Of a stretch of DNA of 64,000 nt, positions 44,800 through 53,637 are shown piece after piece. Position numbers and translations under genes: made by a program. Under the pieces are notes generated by a model. That model was not told the origin of the DNA, made no database searches, and saw nothing but the letters and a program-made list of their open reading frames with translations. The DNA comes from Micropruina sp. (lineage in GTDB: Bacteria > Actinomycetota > Actinomycetes > Propionibacteriales > Propionibacteriaceae), in assembly GCA_016716635.1 (NCBI GenBank), contig JADJVZ010000014.1:682001-746000 (forward strand), given 5' to 3'. The first letter of the stretch is position 1; every line of letters starts with the position of its first letter.

Positions 44800-44827
44800 G
44801 CGCCCCCCGCTGGAGAGCGAGGGGCGC
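44800..44827 (-). terminator. Terminator of the PepSY-like gene
   Basis: Stem of 44800-44811 with 44816-44827 (11 pairs, one mismatch), loop of four bases, 17 bases past the stop of the leftward gene. Confidence 0.75.
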
Positions 44828-44843
44828 CGGTGTGGGGAGGTTG

Positions 44844-45668
44844 TCAGCGGCCAGCGGCCTGCGTGACAGTGGCGAGGTCGGCCGAGACGTCGAAGTGGAC
44901 GTTCGCGCCGGCCTTGGTGCCGTGGACGTCGTAGGAGCCGTCGGCGTCCTTCTCAACCGAGGTCACGGTCACGGCGGAATCCTTGGCCGTCACGGCCGCG
45001 GTCACCTTGGCAGCCTCATCGCCGGTCACCGCAGTGTGGGTACCGCCGCCAGGGCCACCCTTGCCACCGCCGGGGCCGCCGGTGTTCTGGGTCACGGTCG
45101 CGAGGTCAGCAGACACGTCGAACATCACGTTCGCGCCCGCCTTGGTGCCGAAGACGTCGTAGGAGCCGTCCGCGTCTTTCTGGACCGACGTCACGGTCAC
45201 GGCGGAATCCTTCGCCGTCACAGCCGCGCCGACCTTGGTGGCCTCATCGCCGGTGACCGCGGTGTGCGTGCCGCCACCCTTGCCGCCGCCCTTGCCGCCG
45301 CCGGCGCCGCCGGCGTTCTGGGTGATGGTCGCGAGGTCAGCCGACACGTCGAACATCACGTTCGCGCCGTCCTTGGTGCCGAGGACGTCGTAGGAGCCGT
45401 CCGGGTCCTTCTGGACCGACGTCACGGTGACGGCGGAATCCTTGGCCTTGACGGCGTCGCCCACCTTGGTGGCCTCATCGCCGGTCACGGGGGTGTCCTG
45501 CGAGGCCTGCTGGCCGGCGCCCCTGGCGTTCGTCCCAGCGGACGCGCTAGTGGTCGGGGACGTCGTCGGGTCCGCCAAGGCCACGCCGGTTGAGGCGACG
45601 ATTCCTGCGGTTGCCAGGCCGGCCACCGCGAGGGCTGCGGCAGCGATCCCAGTCTTCTTGAGAGTCAT
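44844..45668 (-). CDS. Secreted protein with three PepSY-like repeats
   Basis: A 274-residue exported protein. A signal peptide (residues 1-32, cleavage after VALA) is followed by a Thr/Ser/Ala linker and three near-identical repeats of about 59 residues (59-117, 136-194, 214-272). Each begins VTGDEA-K, contains KDSAVTVTSV and KD-DGSYDV-GTK, and ends FDVSADLATVTQ. Gly/Lys-rich linkers separate them. The pattern resembles PepSY domains, which bind or inhibit peptidases, but the exact ligand is unknown. The high identity between repeats implies recent internal duplication. SD GGAGGAG precedes the ATG. Confidence 0.8.
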   Translation of the reverse strand: MTLKKTGIAAAALAVAGLATAGIVASTGVALADPTTSPTTSASAGTNARGAGQQASQDTPVTGDEATKVGDAVKAKDSAVTVTSVQKDPDGSYDVLGTKDGANVMFDVSADLATITQNAGGAGGGKGGGKGGGTHTAVTGDEATKVGAAVTAKDSAVTVTSVQKDADGSYDVFGTKAGANVMFDVSADLATVTQNTGGPGGGKGGPGGGTHTAVTGDEAAKVTAAVTAKDSAVTVTSVEKDADGSYDVHGTKAGANVHFDVSADLATVTQAAGR

Positions 45669-45809
45669 TTCTGCTCCTCCATCGAGTGTGTCAGCCGGCG
45701 ACCTTCGCCGATCTGCTCACAAACCATGAAAGTGCCGCAGGCTGTCACTCACCTGTCAGTGCGATAGCGGAACGCTACGGGAACCTGTGAACCATCGCCC
45801 CAGGGGCGG

Positions 45810-46046
45810 TCAGAGATTGGGGTACCGCGGATCCTGAACGTCCTGCTCGACGTAGACCGTCAGGGGCTGGGAGAACTCCCTCACGATCACTCGGGTGCCC
45901 TCAGGGTACGTCGAGGTGCCGTCGGCGGGATGGGCCAAGTAGGCGTGAGTGCCGCCGGCGGGGAGCGGCAACGTGACTTCACCGACGTGACCGGGACGAA
46001 CCGTCCCGGTCACGCGGCCGCGCCTGCCAATCAGCGAGGCGGACAC
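45810..46046 (-). CDS. NfeD-like small beta-barrel protein
   Basis: A 78-residue protein resembling the isolated C-terminal OB-fold of NfeD: it starts LIGRRGRVTGTVRPGHVGEV and continues through a G-x-V/I-V-R-E strand. It directly follows the flotillin-like gene (two bases apart), and NfeD proteins are the usual flotillin partners, so membrane-domain organisation is a fair guess. Confidence 0.75.
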   Translation of the reverse strand: MSASLIGRRGRVTGTVRPGHVGEVTLPLPAGGTHAYLAHPADGTSTYPEGTRVIVREFSQPLTVYVEQDVQDPRYPNL

Positions 46047-46047
46047 G

Positions 46048-47490
46048 TCACTTCTCCGGCGTCGTCTCGGTGGTCGAGCCGAGGGAGCCCTTGAGGCTCT
46101 GCACGGTGCCGAGCAGCTGGGGCAGGATGTCGCCCAGCGTCGCGATGGACGCCGACACGGTCTGCGCCCACCCTTCGGCGCCGTTGAGGATGGTCACCTT
46201 GGCGTTGCCCAACGGCGAGGCCAGGTTGCCGGCGATCTCCGGCAGCCGCTCGGCCACCATCTGCGCGATGAGGGCGTCTTGACCCTTGTTGAGGGCGTCG
46301 GCGCGCGCGTCCATGCCCATGGCTTCGGCGAGCCCCTTCGCCTTGGCGGCTTCGGCTTCGGCGAGGCCCTTGGCCTGCGTGGCGGACGCCTCGGCCAGAC
46401 CGGTCGCCTGGATCGCGGAGGCCTGCGCTTCACCGCGGATGCGCGTCGACTCGGCGTCGGCCACAGCGTTCAGCTTGGTCGTCGTGGCGTTGGCCTCGGC
46501 CGACAAGGTTTGGGTCTTGGCCTTGGCCTCGGCGGCCGCGATGGCGGCGTCGCGGTCGGCTTCTGCGGTCACCTTGATCTGGTAGGCGTTCGCGTCGGCG
46601 GGACGACGAACCTGGGCCTCCAGCTCCATCGCCGTCTTGTTGGCCTCGAGTTCGGCCGTGCGGGTGGCGGCCTCGACGACCTTCTGCCGCGCGGTGGCGT
46701 CGGCCAACGGACCAGCCTGGGCGGCCGTAGCCTGCGCAGTTTGGGCCTCGGCGTTCAACTCGGCCTGCCGACGGGCGGCGGTCGTCTTGGCGACGGCCAT
46801 CGCGATAGCCGCGGTCTGCTCCTTCTCGGTGGCGGCCTGATCCTGCTGGGCGCGGGCGGTGCGGGCCAACGCCTCGGCGGCGGCCACATAGGGCGCGCGG
46901 ATGTTCGCGATGTAGTTCGTCGGATCCACGATCTGCAGCAACTGCATCGAGTCGATCTTGAGGCCGAGCGCGGCCATCTCTGTGCCGGAGGCGCTGCGGA
47001 CGTTGTCGCGCAGTTCGTCCCGGTCCGAGAGCAGGGATTCGAGGGTCATGTTGCCCACGATGGCGCGCAGGTGGCCGGCGAAAATGCTGTGGACCTTGCC
47101 CAGCATGACGTCTTCGGGCTTACCCAGGAAGCGACGGGCGGCGTTGGCGATCTCGGGGTAGGTGTCGCCCACCTTGAAGATGACCGAACCTTCGATTTCG
47201 ACCGGGATGCCCTGCTTGGTCACGCAGTCGATCGACAGGTTGGTTTCGATGAGGCTGAGGCTGAGCTTGCGGACGACCTGAACGCCGGGCAGGACGAGCG
47301 TCCCAGCCCCGGTGACGATCTGAAACCGCATGGATTCGTCGTTGGAGTCGGGCATCTTCTTGCCGGAGAAACCCGAAATGACGAGGGCCTCGTTGGGTTC
47401 TGCGACCCGCCAACAAGCCTTGAAGAGCAGGATCAACGCCGCAACCGCGGCGATAACAACAATGCCAATCCCAATAAGACCGCCGGGCAT
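46048..47490 (-). CDS. Flotillin-like SPFH-domain protein
   Basis: A 480-residue membrane protein. An N-terminal helix (about 4-25) is followed by an SPFH domain (about 30-220), then a long alanine/glutamate-rich coiled coil (about 220-410) with many AEA and TQAKGLAEA repeats typical of FloT/YqiK, and a C-terminal helix. ATG 47490 is used because AGAAAGGA lies about eight bases upstream. It is read with the NfeD-like gene after it and diverges from the MFS pump. Confidence 0.9.
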   Translation of the reverse strand: MPGGLIGIGIVVIAAVAALILLFKACWRVAEPNEALVISGFSGKKMPDSNDESMRFQIVTGAGTLVLPGVQVVRKLSLSLIETNLSIDCVTKQGIPVEIEGSVIFKVGDTYPEIANAARRFLGKPEDVMLGKVHSIFAGHLRAIVGNMTLESLLSDRDELRDNVRSASGTEMAALGLKIDSMQLLQIVDPTNYIANIRAPYVAAAEALARTARAQQDQAATEKEQTAAIAMAVAKTTAARRQAELNAEAQTAQATAAQAGPLADATARQKVVEAATRTAELEANKTAMELEAQVRRPADANAYQIKVTAEADRDAAIAAAEAKAKTQTLSAEANATTTKLNAVADAESTRIRGEAQASAIQATGLAEASATQAKGLAEAEAAKAKGLAEAMGMDARADALNKGQDALIAQMVAERLPEIAGNLASPLGNAKVTILNGAEGWAQTVSASIATLGDILPQLLGTVQSLKGSLGSTTETTPEK

Positions 47491-47689
47491 GCCAGCCATC
47501 CTTTCTGATGTGCGCGCAGCGGTGACTTCGTGTCCCAGGTGCAGCGCGCCCCTCTTCAACGGTAGCCGTTGGCGGGTCATCGGGTTCGACGTTCTCAGGG
47601 CGACTCGGCCTGCCCCGCGGGCCCCGGCAAGGCTGAACGTCCCAAATAGTAAAGCGCACTGAACGATAGCGACGACCTGTCGCCATCAT

Positions 47690-47719
47690 CTTTCAAACGG
47701 TGAAAGATCCAGCTATCCT
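47690..47719 (+). promoter_or_regulatory. Promoter and operator of the MFS pump
   Basis: CTTTCA-AACGG-TGAAAG (47690-47706) is a perfect 6-bp-arm inverted repeat lying between a weak -35 (TTTCAA) and the -10 TATCCT (47714-47719), where a repressor would block polymerase. The -10 ends six bases before the GTG at 47726, so the message is probably leaderless. Confidence 0.5.
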
Positions 47720-47725
47720 TCCGAG

Positions 47726-50254
47726 GTGACATCTTCCGCAGCCAGCGTGGCCGCCCCGCCACGCTTGGGCTGGGGACTCGCCATGGCCCTCTATTTGCTC
47801 GGCATCTTCATGGGGGCCATCGACACCGGCATCGTGACCCCGGCGCGGACGATCATCCAAAACGACTTCGGCGTGGACGACAAGCTCGGCATCTGGATGA
47901 TCACCATCTACACCCTCGCCTACGCCGCCTCGATCCCGGTGATGGGCAAGCTGGCCGACCGCCTCGGACGAAAGCAGGTCTACCTGCTGGCCATCGCACT
48001 GTTCGGCGTGGGCAGCCTGGCCTGCGGGCTCTCGGAATCGTTCGGCGGATTCTGGATGCTCATCGGCGCACGCGCTGTGCAAGCCATTGGGGGCGGCGGC
48101 ATCATTCCGATCGCGACCGCCGAGATCGGCACCGAAGTGCCCCCGGAAAAGCGCGGGCTCGCCCTCGGCTTGGTCGGCGGCGTCTACGGCATCGCGAACA
48201 TCTTCGGAGCGTCCGCAGGCAGTCTGATCCTCGACATCGTGGGGGCCCACAACTGGCAGTGGATCTTCTACGTCAACGTCCCCATCGCCATCGTGATTGT
48301 GATCGTGGGCATCATCGTCCTGCCGAACCACAAGGCCAGCGAGGTGAAACCCCTCGACATCGGGGGCACCGTGCTCCTGGTCGCGATGATCCTCAGCCTG
48401 CTCTACGGCCTGCGCAATATCGACTTCTTCGCGTTCGGCTCGTCGTTGACCGCGACCACCGTGTGGCCCTATCTGCTCGGGTTCGTGCTGGCGTTGCCGG
48501 TGTTCATCCTGGTCGAGCGGCGAGCGTCCGACCCGGTCCTGAACCTGCGCTTTTTCACCTCGCGCACGGTGGGGACGGTGCTCGTGCTGGCCCTGCTGTC
48601 GGGGTTCATCTTGATGGCGGTCATCTTCGTGCCGCAGTTCGCCGAGAACGCCCTGCACGTGCCGACCGGCTCGGGCGGCTACTTCGTCATCATCCTGGGG
48701 CTCACGTCGGGCATCGGCGCCCCCATGTCCGGACGATTGACTGACCAGTTAGGTCCCAAGCTAGTGCTGACCGTCGGCGGGCTCGCCTCGCTGGCCGCGG
48801 CGGCGACCGTCCTGTTCTGGACGATCCCCCACCCCAGCTACCCCTCGGTGATCACCGCCCTGGCGCTGTTCGGGCTGGGCCTCGGGTTCGTCATCGGCTC
48901 GCCGCTGAACTACATGATGCTGGAGCGCACAGAACCCGAAGAGTCGAACTCGGCGCTCGCCACTCTGGCACTGATGCGCTCGCTGGGCACCACCATCGCC
49001 CCGGCGATCATGGTCGGCTTCCTGGCCCAGGCGGGCACGCTCTTGCAGGACCGCCTGACGACCCAGCTTCCGACCGAGGTGGCGGCGCCCGCCCTGCCCT
49101 ACCAGGCAGAGCTGCAAGCGAAGTTCGCCGCCATGAAGGACGATGCGATCTACGCCGACCAACTCAAGGACGTCACCCTTCCGGACCTCACCGCGAGGCA
49201 GACGATTAAAATCAACACCAGCGGTAGCGGAACCTTGGACCCCGACCTCGTGGAGCTCCTCAAGACCGCCGACGTCACCACGATCGTGGCTCGAACGAAG
49301 ACTGTCGCCACCCGTATGTTCGACAAGGAAACACCAAAGACCGTGGCCGACATCGAGGCGGGCGTGCAGACCGGCATCGACGGCTTGAATACGGGCCTAG
49401 CCAAACTCGTCCAAGCCCAAGCCGATATGACCGCCTCGATCACCACCATGGATTCCAACCTGGCCACCATGGACGAGACGCTCAGCACCATGACCGCCAA
49501 GATCGCTTCGATGGATTCGACGATCGCCGAGATGACCAAGGGCATCGGCGGCATGGATTCCGGGTTGGCGGGCCTCACCAAGGCGGCCGCAGGTATCCAA
49601 TCGGGGATCACCGGCATGGACTCGGGCCTCGCCCAACAGAAGGCCGCCCTGGCCGCGCTGGAGGCGGCCCCGCCCTCCCCCGCGACGACAGGTCAGATCA
49701 CCGGACTGAAGGCCGCCATCGCCCAACTTCAGTCCCAGCGCGACGCCGCCGCGGCGCAGTTGGCGTCCGTGAAGGCCCAGCAGGCGACCCTGCAGGCCCA
49801 GCGCGCGAAGCTGGCGAGTGGCCTGGCGGGCGTCAAGCAGGGAAGGGCCGCCCTCACCAAGGCAAAGGCGGAGCTCACCGACGGCCGCGCGCAACTCGCC
49901 GACGCCCGCACCCAGCTCGATACGGCCCGCGCCGACGTCATGGCCGCTCAAGTCGATCTCCAGGACACCCTCGCCAAGATGGCGGCTCTCAAGGCGGGCG
50001 TCCAACCGGCGTTCGCCGCAGCCCTGACGACCTACCTCGGCGAGATCGACGCCCGCGGCCCCACCTTGGAGGCCACCTATCAATCGACGCTCAACGAGGG
50101 CTTCGCGGGCGTCTTCGAGGTCTACGCCGCCGCCGTGATGCTGATGCTGCTGGTGCTATTGATGACGCCGAACGTCCGCCGCAAGCCCTCCGAGGTCTCC
50201 CAAGAGGTCGCCGAAGAGGTCGCCGAACGGATCGTCGTCCCGGCGGCCCACTAG
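47726..50254 (+). CDS. DHA2-type MFS transporter with a large coiled-coil insertion
   Basis: An 842-residue drug/H+ antiporter-like protein. Residues 1-435 have the helices and signatures of 14-TM DHA2 pumps (GKLADRLGRKQVYL, ARAVQAIGGGGIIPIATAEI). Instead of a short loop before the last helix there is an insertion of about 355 residues (436-793). Its middle part has repeated MDSxLxxMD segments and its end is a long Gln/Ala-rich coiled coil. The final helix (about 795-817) and a short acidic tail follow. The insert should lie outside the membrane and could reach through the cell wall. The GTG start fits the promoter position. Confidence 0.88.
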   Translation: MTSSAASVAAPPRLGWGLAMALYLLGIFMGAIDTGIVTPARTIIQNDFGVDDKLGIWMITIYTLAYAASIPVMGKLADRLGRKQVYLLAIALFGVGSLACGLSESFGGFWMLIGARAVQAIGGGGIIPIATAEIGTEVPPEKRGLALGLVGGVYGIANIFGASAGSLILDIVGAHNWQWIFYVNVPIAIVIVIVGIIVLPNHKASEVKPLDIGGTVLLVAMILSLLYGLRNIDFFAFGSSLTATTVWPYLLGFVLALPVFILVERRASDPVLNLRFFTSRTVGTVLVLALLSGFILMAVIFVPQFAENALHVPTGSGGYFVIILGLTSGIGAPMSGRLTDQLGPKLVLTVGGLASLAAAATVLFWTIPHPSYPSVITALALFGLGLGFVIGSPLNYMMLERTEPEESNSALATLALMRSLGTTIAPAIMVGFLAQAGTLLQDRLTTQLPTEVAAPALPYQAELQAKFAAMKDDAIYADQLKDVTLPDLTARQTIKINTSGSGTLDPDLVELLKTADVTTIVARTKTVATRMFDKETPKTVADIEAGVQTGIDGLNTGLAKLVQAQADMTASITTMDSNLATMDETLSTMTAKIASMDSTIAEMTKGIGGMDSGLAGLTKAAAGIQSGITGMDSGLAQQKAALAALEAAPPSPATTGQITGLKAAIAQLQSQRDAAAAQLASVKAQQATLQAQRAKLASGLAGVKQGRAALTKAKAELTDGRAQLADARTQLDTARADVMAAQVDLQDTLAKMAALKAGVQPAFAAALTTYLGEIDARGPTLEATYQSTLNEGFAGVFEVYAAAVMLMLLVLLMTPNVRRKPSEVSQEVAEEVAERIVVPAAH

Positions 50255-50271
50255 GGCCGTTGCCACTGGAG

Positions 50272-50397
50272 TTGGAGCTGTCTCCTGAGGCAGCTGACGT
50301 GCTGGAGCTTCCGACCTCGTTCGCGATCGGACTTGGACCCGAAGGGGCGGCGCTGGCGACCGAACACCTCCCCTTCCTGCTGGCGGAAAGCGAATAG
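50272..50397 (+). other. Possible 41-residue ORF or gene remnant
   Basis: A short open frame after the MFS gene, starting at TTG, reads ELSPEAADVLELPTSFAIGL and ends ...LPFLLAESE. Codon choice looks gene-like, but the start is weak and no family is recognised. It may be the tail of a lost gene. Confidence 0.3.
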
Positions 50398-50463
50398 CTG
50401 ATCCAACCGCCGCCGGGGGCCTTGAGGTGGGAACGCCACATTCCGTCCGGGCACCCTGACGTT

Positions 50464-50469
50464 TAGCCT
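50464..50469 (+). promoter_or_regulatory. -10 element of a leaderless aldo/keto reductase mRNA
   Basis: TAGCCT (TAnnnT) ends six bases before the ATG at 50476; no Shine-Dalgarno sequence is present. Confidence 0.4.
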
Positions 50470-50475
50470 GGACGC

Positions 50476-51321
50476 ATGTCGACCGCCTTGCCGTCCCCCA
50501 TCCTCACCCTCGCCAACGGCACTCGCATGCCGCAGTTCGGGATCGGCACCTACAAGGTCGCGGACGCGGACGCCACGCAGCCCGTCCTGGACGCACTGGA
50601 GCTGGGGTATCGCCTGGTCGACACGGCCACCATGTACGGCAACGAGTTGGGCGTCGGTCGGGCGCTGGCCGCGAGCGGCCTCCCGCGCGGGGAGATCTTC
50701 GTCACCACGAAGCTCAACAACACCGACCATGACCCGGCGGTCGCCAGGGATGCCTTCGCCCGCAGCCTGGACGACCTGGGCCTCGATCGCGTGGACCTCT
50801 ACCTGATCCATTGGCCGATGGCCAAGACCACCGACATGGCGGCGACCTGGCAGACCCTGATCGACCTGCTCGGCACCGGGCGCGTGGACGCCATTGGGGT
50901 CTCCAACTACACCGCCGACAACCTGCGGACGATCATCGCCGCCACCGGCATCGTGCCGGCCGTCAACCAGGTCGAGATCAACCCCTACTTCGCGCAAAAC
51001 CCGTTGCGGGCGCTGCACGCCGAGCTCGGCATCGTGACGCAGGGGTGGTCCCCATTGGCGCGCGGCGCGGCCGTCAATGATCCGGTGATCCAGCAGATCG
51101 CGACCCGCCTCGGACGAACGCCGTCCCAGGTCGTCCTGCGTTGGCACCTGCAGCGCGGCGACGGCCTGATCCCGAAGTCGACCCACCGCGACCGCATCGC
51201 CGAGAACGCCCAGATCTTCAACTTCGAGCTACCGGACGCCGACATGGCCGCCATCTCAACCTTGGATGTCGGACGCCGTTCCGGCAGCGCCCCCGAAAAC
51301 GTCGAACTCGGGAACCGCTGA
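50476..51321 (+). CDS. Aldo/keto reductase
   Basis: A 281-residue AKR of the 2,5-diketo-gluconate reductase type. The TIM-barrel signatures are GYRLVDTATMYGNELGVGRAL (catalytic Asp and Tyr), TTKLNNTDHD (catalytic Lys), VDLYLIHWPM (catalytic His) and IPKSTHRDRIAENAQIF for NADP binding. Normal length. Physiological substrate unknown. It appears to be a single-gene unit between the MFS pump and the heme operon. Confidence 0.93.
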   Translation: MSTALPSPILTLANGTRMPQFGIGTYKVADADATQPVLDALELGYRLVDTATMYGNELGVGRALAASGLPRGEIFVTTKLNNTDHDPAVARDAFARSLDDLGLDRVDLYLIHWPMAKTTDMAATWQTLIDLLGTGRVDAIGVSNYTADNLRTIIAATGIVPAVNQVEINPYFAQNPLRALHAELGIVTQGWSPLARGAAVNDPVIQQIATRLGRTPSQVVLRWHLQRGDGLIPKSTHRDRIAENAQIFNFELPDADMAAISTLDVGRRSGSAPENVELGNR

Positions 51322-51427
51322 CCCCACGCCAATTCGCGCAGAATCCGAACCCGGTCTGCCCACGGTCGGGGTGAACCCTTGGCTGCCAAAGAGTGACGCC
51401 GGGGACCTTCACCAAACTGAATTCACT

Positions 51428-51490
51428 ACATAGCGACGTTTCGACCCTTGAGTGTCGCTATGTTGCGTTTTGAGCCGGCGTGACTAGTAT
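51428..51490 (+). promoter_or_regulatory. hemA promoter with overlapping inverted repeat
   Basis: ACATAGCGAC (51428-51437) and GTCGCTATGT (51454-51463) form a perfect 10-bp inverted repeat with a 16-base spacer. The right arm touches the -35 TTGCGT (51463-51468); the -10 TAGTAT (51485-51490) ends six bases before the hemA GTG, so the message is probably leaderless. The repeat may end the upstream transcript, serve as an operator for heme control, or both. Confidence 0.5.
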
Positions 51491-51496
51491 GACTAA

Positions 51497-52744
51497 GTGC
51501 CGCTTATCCACCTTGGCGTGAGCCATCGGACCGTGCGGAGCGCCGAGCTGGCAGCGTTAGCTGCACGGGCCGGGAGCCTGGCCACCAGGCTCCTTGATGC
51601 TCACCCCGGCGTCCGCGGAACCGTCCTTTTGGCTACCTGCAATCGCTTCGAGGTGTACGTCCAAGCGGAGGAATTCCACCCCGCCGTCGACGCCGTGCGG
51701 GCCGAGTTGAGCCTCATCGCCGGCCTGGAAGCCGCGGAGGTTGACGCCGCCTTGACGGTTCACGCCGGCGTCGGCGCGGTCGAGCATCTCTTCAAGGTCG
51801 CCTGCGGCTTGGATTCGATGGTCGTGGGCGAACACGAAATCGCTGGCCAGGTGCGTCAGGCCTTGGCCAACGCCGACGGCACGGCCAGCCCGTTGCTTCG
51901 ACGGCTCTTTCAGGCGGCACTGACCACCTCGAAGGCCGTGGCGACCCAAACCACGTTGGGCCTCTCCGGGCGCTCGCTGGCCAGCGTCGGGCTCGACCTC
52001 ATCGCCGAGCGCTACGGGGCTCTCGCTGGACGCCGGGTCGTCGTCCAGGGCACCGGAGCTTACGCTGGCGTCGTGGTGTCCGAACTGCTCAAGCGCGAGG
52101 CCACCGACATCCGCGTCCATTCGAGCGCCGGGCGGGCCGAGGCCTTCGCAGAGACCCACGATCCGGTCGCCCCGATCACGTCTGAGCGTGACCTGTTCGA
52201 GGCGCTGAACCAGGCCGATCTCGTCGTGTGCTGCTCGGGCACCGGGGCAGCTCCGCTCACTGCCGATCTACTGAGCGAGGCACGCATCGGACGCGAGACG
52301 CCCCTGGTGATCCTTGACCTCGCCGCCGCGGGCGACGTCGCCCCCGACGTGGCGCTGCTCCCCGAGGCCGATCTCATCGACCTGGACACGGTCGCCGAGC
52401 ACACCCCCGCCGAGCAGGCCGAGGCCGTGGCCGCCGCGACGGACCTCGTCGACAAGGCCGTCGCGACTTTCCAGCACATCGAGGGCGGACGCCGGGCCGA
52501 TCCGGCCGTCACCGCGATGCGTGCCCACGTTTCGCAGCTCATCGAGGCCGAGATCGCGGCAGCGGAGGCCCGCCACACCCCCGAGACAGCGGCGGCCGTG
52601 GCCCGCTCGCTCCGCCGGGTCAGCAACGCCCTGCTGCATACCCCCTCGGTGCGCGCGGCCGAGTTGGCCCGCACCGGCGGCCTGGAGGACTACACGAACG
52701 CCCTGCACGTTTTATTCGGTATCGACGTGGAGCCGTTGCGGTGA
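51497..52744 (+). CDS. hemA: Glutamyl-tRNA reductase
   Basis: A 415-residue HemA, first enzyme of the C5 tetrapyrrole pathway. The N-terminal catalytic domain has LATCNRFEVY with the nucleophilic Cys48; the NADP domain has VVVQGTGAYAGVV (the usual GAGEMG loop is altered to GTGAYA); and a C-terminal helical dimerisation region follows. It reduces glutamyl-tRNA to glutamate-1-semialdehyde for HemL, the last gene of the same operon. Overlaps hemC by GTGA. Confidence 0.95.
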   Translation: MPLIHLGVSHRTVRSAELAALAARAGSLATRLLDAHPGVRGTVLLATCNRFEVYVQAEEFHPAVDAVRAELSLIAGLEAAEVDAALTVHAGVGAVEHLFKVACGLDSMVVGEHEIAGQVRQALANADGTASPLLRRLFQAALTTSKAVATQTTLGLSGRSLASVGLDLIAERYGALAGRRVVVQGTGAYAGVVVSELLKREATDIRVHSSAGRAEAFAETHDPVAPITSERDLFEALNQADLVVCCSGTGAAPLTADLLSEARIGRETPLVILDLAAAGDVAPDVALLPEADLIDLDTVAEHTPAEQAEAVAAATDLVDKAVATFQHIEGGRRADPAVTAMRAHVSQLIEAEIAAAEARHTPETAAAVARSLRRVSNALLHTPSVRAAELARTGGLEDYTNALHVLFGIDVEPLR

Positions 52745-53637
52745 TCCGCCTAGGCACGCGAGGCAGCCACCTCGCCCGCACTCAGTCTGGGCTCATCGCG
52801 GACGCCCTGGCCCCGTTCGGCCCCGTCGAACTGGTCATCATCCGCTCCGAGGGCGACGACACCACGATCCCGTTGGACGCCCCCGCCAGGCCCGGCGCGT
52901 TCGTGGCCACCCTGCAGGACGCCCTGCTGGCGAAGCGCGTCGACGTGGTCGTGCACAGCTTCAAGGATCTGCCGTCAGCTCCCCGCCCCGGCTTGATCGT
53001 GGCCGCGGTGCCCGTTCGCGCCGACCCCCGGGACGTGCTGGTAGCCCGAGACGGACTCACCCTCGCCACACTGCCCGCCGGCGCCACCGTGGGAACGTCC
53101 TCGCCGCGGCGCGCCGCCGCCCTGCTGCGCGCCCGCCCGGACCTCACCATCGCTCCCCTGCGGGGCAACGTCGACACCCGGCTGCGGGCGGTCACCGAGG
53201 GGCGGCTCGACGCGATCGTCCTGGCCGCCGCCGGCCTGCAGCGCATCGGCCTCCTCTCGGACGCGATGACGCCGCTCTCGCCCGCCGTGATGCTGCCCGC
53301 CCCCGCCCAGGGCGCGTTGGCGTTGGAGTGCCGGGACGATGATCCGCTGGCGTCCCAGCTGGCCACCCTGGACGATCGGGAGGCGCGCCTGCGGGTCATC
53401 GCCGAGCGCACCGTGCTCGCCGAGATCGAGGCTGCGTGCACCACGGCCGTCGGCGCCCTGGCGACGCGCGACGGCAGGGCGCTCACACTCACCGCCGACC
53501 TCGCCGCCCATCGGGGCGTCGACTACGCCCGAGTGACCGACACCATCGCGCTGCCGACGGAGCCGCCCGAGGCCCTCGCCGCCGCCCGTTCGCTCGGCCG
53601 TCGCGTGGCCCAGGCCCTGCTCGCCGAGGCCCTATGA
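52741..53637 (+). CDS. hemC: Hydroxymethylbilane synthase
   Basis: A 298-residue HemC that polymerises four porphobilinogens. IRLGTRGSHLARTQS at the start, VHSFKDLPS, the substrate-binding RGNVDTRLRA, and the cofactor-attachment Cys233 in AACTTAVGAL are all present. GTG start in the hemA stop; ATGA overlap with the next gene. Confidence 0.96.
   Translation: MIRLGTRGSHLARTQSGLIADALAPFGPVELVIIRSEGDDTTIPLDAPARPGAFVATLQDALLAKRVDVVVHSFKDLPSAPRPGLIVAAVPVRADPRDVLVARDGLTLATLPAGATVGTSSPRRAAALLRARPDLTIAPLRGNVDTRLRAVTEGRLDAIVLAAAGLQRIGLLSDAMTPLSPAVMLPAPAQGALALECRDDDPLASQLATLDDREARLRVIAERTVLAEIEAACTTAVGALATRDGRALTLTADLAAHRGVDYARVTDTIALPTEPPEALAAARSLGRRVAQALLAEAL

Noticed and set aside
53436..53633. N-terminal extension of HemD into hemC
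   Set aside because: The frame is open but translates to Arg/Pro/Ala-rich shadow of hemC; the ATG at 53634 gives a proper HemD start and an ATGA overlap.
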